This document shows positions 8,742-18,400 of a DNA stretch of 64,000 nt, piece after piece; the stretch's first letter is position 1; each line of letters starts with the position of its first letter. The stretch covers positions 372,001 to 436,000 of the forward strand of contig NZ_QNRF01000003.1 of assembly GCF_003314975.1 (NCBI RefSeq), read 5' to 3'. The position numbers and the translations under genes were made by a program. Below the pieces are notes generated by a model. It saw nothing but the letters and a program-made list of their open reading frames with translations. It searched no databases and was not told where the DNA came from. This DNA comes from Marinomonas aquiplantarum (GTDB lineage Bacteria; Pseudomonadota; Gammaproteobacteria; Pseudomonadales; Marinomonadaceae).

Positions 8742-9326
8742 ATGACTCTTCCGACAACTCATCGTGTTATAACGGGTCATGATGAAGAGGGTAATGCCAT
8801 TATTGTCGAAAATGGCCCAATACCCACTACGATGGATTTCGACGCCATTCCAGGGACAAAATTTCATGAGATATGGAACACCACGGAAACACCAAGCGTC
8901 ATTAATCTTGATGATCAAGACCCAACATTAGGGCCAGTTGTTTTATCGCCGCCAAAGAATGGGACACGTATTCGTTTTGTCGATATCCCGCCAGATACGG
9001 AAGAGTTTTTAACTCAGGGTAAAGACAAAATGGAGGGGGTCTTTTCGAGCATTGGTAGTAGTGAGTTTTCAACGGTAAAAGAAAATTCACCTCATCCCCT
9101 AATGCACAGGACAGAATCCGTCGATTACGGCATCGTCATAGAAGGAGAGCTGACCCTCATTGTGGACGATGGAGAGGCACAGCTAAAACCTGGCAGTGTG
9201 GTCATACAACGAGGGACAAATCATGCTTGGGCGAATAAATCCAACAAGATGTGCCGAATTGTCTTTATCTTGGTTGATGCTTGTTATGACGCGGAATTAG
9301 ACAAGGCTTTAACCGCTAACAATTAG
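8742..9326 (+). CDS. cupin-domain protein
   Basis: 194 residues. A C-terminal single cupin barrel contains HRTESVDYGIVIEGELTLIVDDGE and GSVVIQRGTNHAW, the two conserved cupin motifs; one motif-1 His and the motif-2 His are kept. The N-terminal 90 residues are a variable extension. Such cupins are frequent in aromatic catabolic operons and may be isomerases, dioxygenases or ligand sensors; nothing here tells which. AGGAG precedes the ATG by 7 bases. It is the last gene before a strong terminator, closing the operon. Confidence 0.8.
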   Translation: MTLPTTHRVITGHDEEGNAIIVENGPIPTTMDFDAIPGTKFHEIWNTTETPSVINLDDQDPTLGPVVLSPPKNGTRIRFVDIPPDTEEFLTQGKDKMEGVFSSIGSSEFSTVKENSPHPLMHRTESVDYGIVIEGELTLIVDDGEAQLKPGSVVIQRGTNHAWANKSNKMCRIVFILVDACYDAELDKALTANN

Positions 9327-9342
9327 CCAATAATCAAAGTTC

Positions 9343-9372
9343 AAAAAGCCATTCCAGCGGAATGGCTTTTTT
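9343..9372 (+). terminator. intrinsic terminator after the cupin gene
   Basis: Stem AGCCATTCC / GGAATGGCT with a three-base loop, flanked by A and T runs, so it can act in both directions. It lies 20 bp after the cupin stop and ends the plus-strand catabolic operon. Confidence 0.88.
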
Positions 9373-9452
9373 GTTATTAAACAGGATAAGTCTTTGCAGT
9401 GACATTCCTGAAAATAACGGATTCTCAGGAAAATAGAATAGATGGCGAGCGT

Positions 9453-9526
9453 CCAAATTGAAACGTCCTGCATTGAGAATAGCAACATAAAACCATCGTT
9501 ACTCTCAATACAGGACGTTTAATTGG
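9453..9526. repeat. long imperfect inverted repeat, arms about 25 nt
   Basis: Arms at 9453-9478 and 9503-9526 are complementary apart from two single-base bulges and one mismatch; the core AAACGTCCTG is perfect. The loop is about 24 nt. It begins directly beside the stop codon of the minus-strand 79-residue gene. No T-run follows. It could be a 3' mRNA stem-loop for the minus operon or a solitary MITE/REP-like element; one copy in the window cannot decide. Confidence 0.7.
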
Positions 9527-9766
9527 TTACGATTTCGAACGACGAAATAAAATGGTCAGTACGAATAATATCGTTTTGAAATTAAGCAACTTAAGAGCGG
9601 CTCTGGCTTCTTCAGGCTTAAGTCGCGCTTTCATTGGCATCGATCCAAATATCTTTCCCGTTATGACCAGATCGTCACCATCTTGCTCCAGCGCTCGGAT
9701 GGTCATCAGCTCCTTACCTTGACCATCGTATACCATCATCTGTTTTTTCTTGTCGGAACGGCTCAT
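9527..9766 (-). CDS. 79-residue hypothetical protein coupled to the flavoprotein
   Basis: Small basic/acidic mixed protein without a signal peptide. I do not recognise the family with confidence. Residues 1-60 look like a compact beta-rich fold (MMVYDGQGKELMTIRALEQDGDDLVITGKIFGS appears as successive strands in two pieces), followed by a hydrophobic stretch FKTILFVLTILF and a basic end, which could be a C-terminal membrane anchor. Its ATG overlaps the stop of the upstream flavoprotein gene by 4 bp, so the two are translationally coupled. This argues that it is a real gene with a linked function. Confidence 0.7.
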   Translation of the reverse strand: MSRSDKKKQMMVYDGQGKELMTIRALEQDGDDLVITGKIFGSMPMKARLKPEEARAALKLLNFKTILFVLTILFRRSKS

Positions 9767-11349
9767 CGCACTTCCTCATTGAATACTTTATCGTAGTCAA
9801 TACCAAGGTCGTCCATCATTTGAATAGCAGTTGCACGGCCTCCGCCTGTCACGCCACCACCTGGGTGCATAGCGGGGCCCACTAGATACAAGCTTTCTAC
9901 TTCAGGGACTCGGAAATCGCCAAGGTCAGGGGTCGGTCTATGCCCCATACTTTGATAAAAGGGATTTGCCGCACCATGAATATCGCCATTCAGAAAGCTG
10001 TTCGGGCTATAACGTTGATGGTCCATTGGCGAACCAATATGACGCGCTATAATATTGTCATCCTCAAGGCCGTCATAAAACTTACGATATTGTGCTAAAG
10101 CTTCATCAGCAATGGCTTCTTTGCTCTCATCCCACCCTTCTAATCCGCCTTCATGCAGCTTAGCAGGCACTAGATGTACACCGTAAAACACACCGCTGCC
10201 CGCCGGCGCTCTGGATGGATCTGTGTGAGTGACATCAAACCCACCAATCAAACGAGATGACGGTACTCCGCGTCGAATTTTATCAAACTCCATGCACATG
10301 TCGCGAACCGTATAAAAGTCCATCAGTTCTACCGCATGTGAGTGATACTCTTTGCCGACCTTCAGGGTCGCTTGCTTTTTCAAATTTAGGTGAATCATAT
10401 TGACCGATATTTCAGTGGTCGTAACACGCTTTGCACGCTTAACAACAGGCTCTGGAACCCCCTCAACGAACTTATCCAAAACGTGCGGATGGATTGCGCC
10501 AATCACACCATCTTTCGCCATAAAGGTTTCGCCGTTAGTCAGTTCAAGTCCTGTCGCTTTTCCAGAAGAGACGATGACGCGTGCCACTTCAGCATCACAT
10601 CGCACTTCCCCACCATAATGCTCAATACACTTAACTAAGGATTCAGAGAGTTTGCCAGATCCCCCTTTCGGGACACCACCGCCATAGGTATGAAGCATGG
10701 CGTTAGACAAGAAAGCCGCAATGCCTGTACTCAAATCATCAGGATTAATCAAGGCTTCAGCGACGGCACGAAGCAAATGCAATTTAACCAGTTCATTTTC
10801 AAAGGTTTCTTCGATAATGTCGCGAGCGCTACGCTGCATCATATCAAACATAAAACGTCCCTGATCGGATTGATCCATCATGGCGACAAACGCACCTAAT
10901 GGCGTTGGCGGAATAGCAAGTCCTGTCATCATCATGGGCAAAACTTTCTGCCCCGCTTGAACAAACTGTCGATACACTTCGGCATCACGAGGAGAAACTT
11001 TCGCAAACTCTTCACAGGTCCGATCAAGATCTTTCCATGAAACGAGAACAGTGCCATCATCCCACACACTCACGACACTGCGATCCATGTAGTCATAACT
11101 CAAACCAAACTTAGACTGCAAACCCAGTTCGTCATTTTGTATTAAAGGGTTCGCTAAAATCATAACGTGCGTTGCGGAATGCTCGTCATTAAAATAACCA
11201 GGGGTCATCAACTCTCTTGTTGTGACACCACCACCGTAAAAAGGCTGCCGCTCCAAAACAATTACTTTTTTGCCAGCTTTCGCCATGTAGGCAGCAGCAA
11301 CCAAACCATTGTGGCCGGCGCCCATTACAACAACGTCATAATGACTCAT
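9763..11349 (-). CDS. PYROXD2/CrtI-like FAD-dependent oxidoreductase
   Basis: 528-residue flavoprotein of the phytoene-desaturase superfamily. The N-terminus has a Rossmann FAD motif GAGHNGLVAAAYMAKAGKKV followed by a Glu-containing strand end. The C-terminus has LYLVGPAMHPGGGVTGGGRA, the second FAD-contact motif, typical of the PYROXD2-like branch rather than true carotenoid desaturases. No other carotenoid genes are nearby. ATG follows AGGAGTAAGTGAG. It faces the catabolic operon across its terminator and is divergent from the AraC gene, suggesting dehydrogenation or saturation of an alicyclic or aromatic intermediate in the same pathway. The substrate is not predictable. Confidence 0.87.
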   Translation of the reverse strand: MSHYDVVVMGAGHNGLVAAAYMAKAGKKVIVLERQPFYGGGVTTRELMTPGYFNDEHSATHVMILANPLIQNDELGLQSKFGLSYDYMDRSVVSVWDDGTVLVSWKDLDRTCEEFAKVSPRDAEVYRQFVQAGQKVLPMMMTGLAIPPTPLGAFVAMMDQSDQGRFMFDMMQRSARDIIEETFENELVKLHLLRAVAEALINPDDLSTGIAAFLSNAMLHTYGGGVPKGGSGKLSESLVKCIEHYGGEVRCDAEVARVIVSSGKATGLELTNGETFMAKDGVIGAIHPHVLDKFVEGVPEPVVKRAKRVTTTEISVNMIHLNLKKQATLKVGKEYHSHAVELMDFYTVRDMCMEFDKIRRGVPSSRLIGGFDVTHTDPSRAPAGSGVFYGVHLVPAKLHEGGLEGWDESKEAIADEALAQYRKFYDGLEDDNIIARHIGSPMDHQRYSPNSFLNGDIHGAANPFYQSMGHRPTPDLGDFRVPEVESLYLVGPAMHPGGGVTGGGRATAIQMMDDLGIDYDKVFNEEVR

Positions 11350-11465
11350 CTCACTTACTCCTATTATTTTTTTTATAGATTGGGTTATAGTCTATCCTTC
11401 CTGAAAAACACCAATAAGTGCGAAATACACCTCTTTTTAGATCAAACCGTACATAAGGAAGGGCT

Positions 11466-12413
11466 ATGGATCTCTTAAGCGAAACGTTACTTTCCCTAAA
11501 AATAAAAAATATGTTGATCGGAACCTATCACTTAAGCGCCCCTTGGGGGTTTAGCTCACAAGGTTTTGACTATGGCTTCAGCTTTAATGTGATTGAAAAC
11601 AGTTGCTGGATAACACCAGAGGGAGAAGAGCCAATTGAACTTCACTCAGGCGATTCTTTTATCTTTCCCCGTGGTGGGCCTATGTCACTCAGTTCTGATC
11701 ACCAAGTAGAGATTCATCCTGTTGCTGACGTCTGGAACTCAGAGGAGGAAAGCTTTATTGGGTTTGAGCAACATCCACCTGGTGCCTATTACGAAACTCA
11801 TTGGGGAGGCGGTGGTGAAAAAACTCGCTTGCTGAGTTTAGTGTTTGAAATCGAGGAACAAAGCCGAAGCAGTTTATTCAATGCCTTGCCACATTTTTTA
11901 GTATTACGTAAACATGAATGCCAAGAGTTTCATTTGATTCGTTCTGCCCTCTATGCCATTGCTCAAGAAAAAACCAATATGCAACCGGGAGAATATGCGA
12001 TTAGAAACCACATCAGTGAAGCGCTTTTAGTCAGCCAGTTACGCGCCCATGTCGCTCAAACACACTATTCATCGGGATTACTGGCCGCCATTAAAGACCC
12101 CTATTTGCAACCGCTATTAATTGCGTTACATAAAACGCCACAGAAAAAGTGGAGTGTGGAATTGATGGCCAAAGAAGCCGGATTGTCGCGGACAGCGTTC
12201 GCCAAACGATTTAACAACATACTGGATAACACGCCGATGAATTACTTACATCAACATCGAATGGAGCTGGCCGCAACCAAACTAAAAGAGACTCAAGCTA
12301 ATGTTGAAACCATTGCTCAGGATTTGGGGTATGCGAATAGTCAGCACTTTAGAAAACACTTTTTACGTACTTATCAACAATCACCAAGTGCATACAGAAA
12401 CTCATCGTCTTAA
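11466..12413 (+). CDS. AraC-family transcriptional regulator with cupin-type sensor
   Basis: 315 residues. Residues 1-200 form an AraC-binding/cupin_6-type ligand domain; residues about 220-312 carry two helix-turn-helix units (WSVELMAKEAGLSRTAFAKRF and the conserved YANSQHFRKHF signature). It is divergent from the PYROXD2-like gene across 116 bp. The most likely job is activating one or both catabolic operons in response to the pathway substrate; position is the only evidence for that. ATG at 11466 follows AAGGAAGGGCT. Confidence 0.9.
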   Translation: MDLLSETLLSLKIKNMLIGTYHLSAPWGFSSQGFDYGFSFNVIENSCWITPEGEEPIELHSGDSFIFPRGGPMSLSSDHQVEIHPVADVWNSEEESFIGFEQHPPGAYYETHWGGGGEKTRLLSLVFEIEEQSRSSLFNALPHFLVLRKHECQEFHLIRSALYAIAQEKTNMQPGEYAIRNHISEALLVSQLRAHVAQTHYSSGLLAAIKDPYLQPLLIALHKTPQKKWSVELMAKEAGLSRTAFAKRFNNILDNTPMNYLHQHRMELAATKLKETQANVETIAQDLGYANSQHFRKHFLRTYQQSPSAYRNSSS

Positions 12414-12788
12414 GGTGCTTCGCTCTTTTTTACAGTACCCTTTTGTGCGAGGCGAAATAAAGATACATCATCGTATTTACAAGACACTTTGCTCTTTTTA
12501 AAAGTAGTGTTTTGGGTGTTAACTAGGCCCCATGCTAGGCAAGAAGCTTTACAGGGAGATAATGGATTAGGACAATGCAGGGGCTGTTTCTTGTCACCAA
12601 TAAGCTTGCTCGAACCCTCCCTAAAAAAACATTTCTATGCCTTCATGTTAATGTAAATAAATGAAAATATACTTTATTGAAAATGCCTTTAAACCAATAA
12701 TCTGGTGCTACTCAACACCTTTTTAAAGCAAACTTACTCTAGTCCGAGCCAACACAGTTCGCATTAGAAAATAATCAGGATTGATTCA
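12414..12788. other. 375-bp non-coding interval
   Basis: AT-rich stretch between the AraC gene and the RND efflux operon. I see no convincing ORF, RNA gene or T-tailed terminator. It must contain the efflux promoter. The short frame that runs across the end of the AraC gene is a shadow. Confidence 0.6.
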
Positions 12789-14165
12789 ATGACAAGCAAA
12801 CCGTTCCGTTGTGCAGCTCTGTTTTGCATCAGCACCGCTTTGGTCGCTTGTAGTAGCTCACAAGAAAGAGTGAATTACGCGGATCTAGCGCAGCAAGAAT
12901 TTGACAAGACTGAGGTCCAAGCCAATCAATGGCAATCCTTGGATCAAGCGGGTGAAATAAGCTACCTGACAGATTTAATTCAAAGTGACGAACTGGATCA
13001 ACTCATTAAAGAAGCCTTAGTCGCCAATCCAAGTCTGCAAAAAACCGCCCTAACCCTGCAAGCAAGCTTATGGGAACTGAAAAAATCCCATGGTGCAAAT
13101 TTACCCTCCGTAGATGCCAGTATTGGTGTCAATGAAGAAAAAGACAGTGATACCAGTTACTCTGCAAAAATCAGTGTCAGCTGGGAATTAGACTTATGGC
13201 AAAAGCTCGCGAATGCGGAGTCGGCGTCAGCGAAGAGCCTCGCTAGCGATGAAGCCTTATACCAATCCAGTCAAGACACATTAGTGGCGAGTGTCATGAA
13301 GACGTGGCTCTCTTTGACCGCCAAGCAACATGCCATAGAAATAGAAACTAAACGCTTAAACCTGTTAGAAGCCAACGAGCAGTTGATCGTCAAACGTTTC
13401 AAAAGTGGCTTGGACAATTTAGAAGCGTTAGACGAAGCACGCACTTCCACATCGCAATCTCGGGCATCTTTGGCGCAATATCGCGAAAACCTTGAAATTC
13501 AAAAGCGTGAATTGCAAACCTTATTAGGACGTAACACGCCGCTGATTTTATCTGCGCAACAAGAGTATCCAGAAGTCAGCTATTCCTTATCCGGTTTACC
13601 TGAGCAAAACCTACAACGCCGTCCCGATTTAAAATCAGCCTATCTGACTATAGAAGCGGCTGATTTAAGCACGCAAGTGGCCTACAAAGACATGTTGCCT
13701 TCCATCAGCTTGAGCGCTGCCCTTTCTGATGCGGCAGAATCCCCGCGCATGGCTTTATTTACTTCTCCTATTTGGAGTTTGGCAGCGCAATTGACTCAGC
13801 CTCTTTATCAAGGCGGTCAATTAAAAGCCGCCGCGGAAGTCGCCAAGCTGCAAACCGCGCAAGCGTTTCAAGGCTACCGAGACACCTTATTAACCGCCGT
13901 GAATGAAGTAGAAGATGCGTTGGGACAAGAAAAAGTATTGCAACAACGTCTCACTCATATCCGCAATGCGTTACAAAGTTCGCGCAGTAACTTAACTCAA
14001 TATGAAACAAAATATCGTAATGGCTTGGTGGAACTGAGTGACTTAATCTCTGCGCAAACCACCATGTTTGATCTCGAAGCACAGCTTGACGAGCTGATCT
14101 ACGAGCATTTAGCAAACCGAATTACCTTAGGGCTGGCATTAGGACTGGGAGTAAAACCAGAATGA
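12789..14165 (+). CDS. outer-membrane efflux lipoprotein, TolC/NodT family
   Basis: 458 residues with a lipoprotein signal peptide ending at the lipobox LVAC, so the mature protein starts at Cys and is lipid-anchored. The body consists of two outer-membrane-factor repeats of long heptad-rich helices, with conserved RRPDLKSAYL and LTQPLYQGGQLKA segments. It is the exit duct of a tripartite RND pump. It shares an ATGA overlap with the adaptor gene. NodT-type lipid-anchored factors are usually encoded with their own pump, as here. Confidence 0.92.
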   Translation: MTSKPFRCAALFCISTALVACSSSQERVNYADLAQQEFDKTEVQANQWQSLDQAGEISYLTDLIQSDELDQLIKEALVANPSLQKTALTLQASLWELKKSHGANLPSVDASIGVNEEKDSDTSYSAKISVSWELDLWQKLANAESASAKSLASDEALYQSSQDTLVASVMKTWLSLTAKQHAIEIETKRLNLLEANEQLIVKRFKSGLDNLEALDEARTSTSQSRASLAQYRENLEIQKRELQTLLGRNTPLILSAQQEYPEVSYSLSGLPEQNLQRRPDLKSAYLTIEAADLSTQVAYKDMLPSISLSAALSDAAESPRMALFTSPIWSLAAQLTQPLYQGGQLKAAAEVAKLQTAQAFQGYRDTLLTAVNEVEDALGQEKVLQQRLTHIRNALQSSRSNLTQYETKYRNGLVELSDLISAQTTMFDLEAQLDELIYEHLANRITLGLALGLGVKPE

Positions 14166-15409
14166 AGCAATATTCACGCTGGATCATACTAGCATTATCA
14201 ATTGTGTTGGCGGTTACCAGTTATTTTTACATCGACAGCAAACTCAATACTGACAAATTTGCAGGACAAATGGGCCAAGGCCCCTCCGGTCGTGGTGGTC
14301 CTGATGGGCCAAGAGGGGCTCCAGGATCAGGCATGTCTAATAGCCGCAACCAAACCGAAGAGACAGATGAAACCGCGGTAAAAGTATCAGTCATTAAGGT
14401 TCAATCTGGTGAATACGCGCCCATTATTCAAGGCTCAGCCGTGACTGCCCCGCGCTATTCTCTGACACTCACCAGTCAAGTAAGTGGCGAAGTGATTGAA
14501 ATCTCTTCTCAACTAGAAGCAGGCAAGCGCGTCAAACAAGGTGATGTGTTAGCGGTTTTGCGTAATCGTGAATTAAACAGTGCGGTGGCCAGTGCAGAAA
14601 AAACCTTAGCCAGTGCCGAATTGGCATTAAAAGAAGAGGTTCGCCAAGGCGATCAAGCCAAAGCCGAATGGCAAGCCGCAGGCTTTACTGATCAACCCGA
14701 TTCCGACCTGACATGGCGTATTCCTCAGTTGGCCGAAGCCAAAGCCGAAGTGAACTCGGCAAAAGCCGCTCTAATGGAAGCCAGAGACAACTTAGAAAAC
14801 ACCAAGGTCGTTGCACCTTTTAATGCTCTGGTCACGGCGCGTAATATCTCGCCCGGCTCATACCTTAGCTCCAGCAGTGACATTGCTACTTTATACAGTA
14901 CCGACCGAGTCGAAATCACATTAGAACTCGCCAGTTCGGATTGGGCGAAATTGCCTGACGCAAAAACCTTGCTTGCAGGTAATTGGCCTGTCACTGTAAA
15001 CAGTATTGACAGTCAAGCAAGCTGGTCAGGCAAGGTGATCAGTGTCGGTCAACACATAGACACCACAACTCGTATGCGTAGCTTAACCTTGGCAGTAGAC
15101 TCGCCCTTGGATCAAAACACACCTTTATTACCTGGCGCCTTTGTCACTGTTGAACTGCAAGGTAAAACCTTACAAAACCTTTGGAAATTACCTAACTCTG
15201 CCTTAAGTCAGCGTGGTGATATTTGGTTTATAAACGAAGCAAACCGTCTCGACTATTTCCCTACGACGCCCTTATTCGTGGATGCCAAATACACTTACAT
15301 CTTGGTCCCAGAAACCATGCGAGACCAACCTTATTCAGTGCTAACCAAACCCTATAACAGTTATCAAAAAGGCACCCTAGTTGACGCCATGGAGCAAACT
15401 GAAAAATGA
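14162..15409 (+). CDS. RND efflux periplasmic adaptor subunit (HlyD/MFP family)
   Basis: 415 residues. One N-terminal membrane anchor (WIILALSIVLAVTSYFYI) is followed by a Gly/Pro-rich linker GQGPSGRGGPDGPRGAPGSG, then lipoyl half-motifs around GEVIEISSQLEAGKRVKQGD and VVAPFNALVTARNISPGSYL flanking a helical hairpin, then beta-barrel domains. It bridges pump and outer-membrane duct. ATGA overlaps on both sides give strict coupling. The collagen-like linker is unusual for adaptors but compatible with a flexible spacer. Confidence 0.92.
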   Translation: MKQYSRWIILALSIVLAVTSYFYIDSKLNTDKFAGQMGQGPSGRGGPDGPRGAPGSGMSNSRNQTEETDETAVKVSVIKVQSGEYAPIIQGSAVTAPRYSLTLTSQVSGEVIEISSQLEAGKRVKQGDVLAVLRNRELNSAVASAEKTLASAELALKEEVRQGDQAKAEWQAAGFTDQPDSDLTWRIPQLAEAKAEVNSAKAALMEARDNLENTKVVAPFNALVTARNISPGSYLSSSSDIATLYSTDRVEITLELASSDWAKLPDAKTLLAGNWPVTVNSIDSQASWSGKVISVGQHIDTTTRMRSLTLAVDSPLDQNTPLLPGAFVTVELQGKTLQNLWKLPNSALSQRGDIWFINEANRLDYFPTTPLFVDAKYTYILVPETMRDQPYSVLTKPYNSYQKGTLVDAMEQTEK

Positions 15410-18400
15410 GTCCGAACGATCAACAAAGAGGCATCATTGCTTGGTTTGCTGGAAATCCAGTCGCCGCCAACTTACTGATGATTTTTATCATTACCTTAGG
15501 GGTGATCAACATAGGCTCGTTAAGTAAAAAGAGCTTCCCGACATTACCACCAAATGGTATCGATATTGATGTCAGCTATGACAGTGGCTCGGCCAAAGCG
15601 ACCGAAGAAAGCGTCACCATCTTAATTGAGCAACAACTGGAAGGTTTGGAAGGCATAGATAATGTTATGTCGACGTCGACTAGCAGTGGTGGTTCCGTCA
15701 ATGTTGAGATCAAAGATGGTTATGACCTAGATGAAATTTTCAACAACATTAAAGACAAGGTTGATGAAATTTCTTCCTTTCCCAGTGACGCCGATCCTGC
15801 AGTCATCACCAAAGACACCCGTTCTGAACTGGCTATTATCATTCAGCTATTTGGCGACACTGATCGCCGAACCTTACAAAAAGCGGCCTATGATTTAAAA
15901 ACCGACCTGTTATTAGATAAAGAAATTAACTCGGTTTCCATTTCAGGTTGGCGTGATCCCAGCATGCTGATTAAGGTCGATAAAAATCAGCTAGAAGCTT
16001 ATGACCTGACTTTAGCGGATATCAGTACTGCAATAAACGCCGAATCCGCCAGTGCATCAGTCGCGACACTCAGCAATGAAGACCTATACCTCAAAGTCAG
16101 TACCTCTGAGCAAGCCTATTTCAAGCAAGAGTTCGCTCGTATTCCGATCAAAACCAGCACAAGCGGCGCAGAGCTCAAACTCAGTGACATCGCCACCGTC
16201 CAAGATGCATACGATGAAGACGACTTTGTGTTGTCGCGTTTCAATCAACAAAATAGTTTGTCTTTGCGGGTAAATACCATCGGCAAGGACGACATCATCA
16301 ACACAGTAGAAGCAACGAAAAAACGTGTTGAAGACTGGCAAGCATCAGGGAAACTGCCTTACAAAGTTGAATTAACCACCTGGAATGACCGCAGTGAATC
16401 CATCAATCAACGTCTTGAGTTGATGGTGAAAAACGCCCTAACCGGTGTGATTCTGGTGTTTGTACTGCTCGCTATATTCCTCAATATTACGGTAGCTTTT
16501 TGGGTGGCCGCAGGCTTGCCATTTATCTTCTTTGGCACCTTGTTTTTAATGGGCACCAGTCAGGTCGATTTAACCTTAAACATGATCACCACCTTTGGCT
16601 TTATTCTGGCCTTAGGCATAGTGGTAGACGATGCGGTTGTTGTGGGTGAAAACATCTATTCCGTGCGAGCGCGGGATGGCGACACTTTAAACAACACGAT
16701 AAAAGGCACTATGGAAGTCGCTGTGCCTACCCTGTTTGGTGTCTTTACCACAGTGGCGGCCTTTTGGGCTTTATCCAACATTGATGGTCGTTTGGGCAAG
16801 ATTTATTCTCAATTTGCACAAGTAGTGGCCATTTGTTTGGTATTGTCCATCATTGAGTCAAAAATCATTTTGCCGGCCCATTTATCCCATTTAAACACTC
16901 ACAAAGCCCCCGCTAAAAATTGGCTAGCGAAAGTGTGGAGCATGGTGCAAAAAGGCGCAGATGATGGTTTGCAATTTTTCAGTAATCGTCTGTATAAACC
17001 CGCCATTGAGTTTTGCCTAAGCCACAGATATGCCATGAGCTTGGTCTTCATCAGTATGTTTGCTTTGGTGATTTCCATGCCTCTGACGGGTGAAATTCGC
17101 ACCAGCTTTTTTCCTCGTATTCCGGGTGATACCGTACGAGCTTCCTTAACTATGTTAAGCGATGCCAGCTATGGTCAGACCGAAAAAGCCTTGATTGAGA
17201 TAGAGCAAAAAGCCTATCAGGCCGACAAAAACCTTACCAAAGCGGTGAATGCCAAGCAGGCTGATCAAACGGATTTACCGAGCAGTTATTTAAAAAACAT
17301 TGAAACCTATACTTCCAGCGATCAATCCGGCAGCTTTCGTGTCGAATTGGTGAATGGTGCACCCTATTCATTAACTCAGTTCTCAACCGAATGGCAGCGT
17401 TTAGCAGGCACACCAGAGGGCGTAAAAAGCTTGCGTATTCGCAATGGGCAAGACGGCGCAGTAGATGCTCTTAATGTGGAACTCGCTAGTTCTAATGCCA
17501 CTTCCCTTGATGAAGCATTGAACACACTAGTAGACGCGTTAAACCAAGTCCCCGCTGTGACAGGCATTGAAAAATACGACACGCCACCTGAATCACGCTT
17601 AGAACTCAGCTTGAGTGAGCAAGGTCGCTTACTGGGGTTAACCACTTCCGAATTAGCGAGCCAAGTGGCCAGTAACTTTGATGGTACAGAAGTACAGACC
17701 TATCAAAGAGACAATGACGAAATGGAAGTTCGCATTGGCTACCCAGAAGCACAACAAGAATCCCCTGCGGCCATCATGAACACTAAGATCACCCTGGATA
17801 ATGGCTCACGTGTGCCACTAGATACGGTAGCCAAATTGGGACAGATTGAGGTGCAAACTGAGATCATTCGTATTGATGGCAAGCGCTCTTACTACCTGTC
17901 GGCGGAAGTAGACAAAGACATTATGTCTTCGACCGAAGTGGTTGAATTATTGCAGCAATCAACCATGCCGAACATCAAAAAACAATTCTCAGAAGTGGAT
18001 TTTAGCTTTTCAGGAGAAGCGGAAGAACAAGCGGAAACACAATCCTCTTTGTTTCAGATGTTTATGTTGGCGCTGTTAATTATCTATGCCTTACTGGCCA
18101 TTCCGTTGAAGTCCTACAGCCAGCCAATCATCATTATGATGGCCATTCCATTTGGCATCATTGGCTCTTTGTTAGGTCACTGGATGAATGGACTTGCCTT
18201 GAGTATTTTCTCATTAAACGGCATTTTGGCGCTAAGTGGCGTGGTGGTAAACGATAGCTTACTACTGGTGTCTCGCTACAATGATTTGCGCCAAGAGACC
18301 ATTCACATTCGTCGTGCCATCATCATGGCATGCCAAAGTCGTTTGCGTGCCGTATTACTGACCTCGTTCACAACCTTTGCAGGCCTTGCGCCCATCCTGT

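Noticed and set aside
9453-9526. Possible integron attC site
   Set aside because: The arms do not end in the required GTTRRRY / RYYYAAC core sites and no integrase or cassette array is present.
9763-11349. Carotenoid biosynthesis (crtI) gene
   Set aside because: The C-terminal motif fits the PYROXD2-like branch and no crtB, crtE or crtY gene is nearby.
12301-12501. 66-codon frame running past the end of the AraC gene
   Set aside because: It starts inside the AraC coding sequence in another frame and shows no conserved features.
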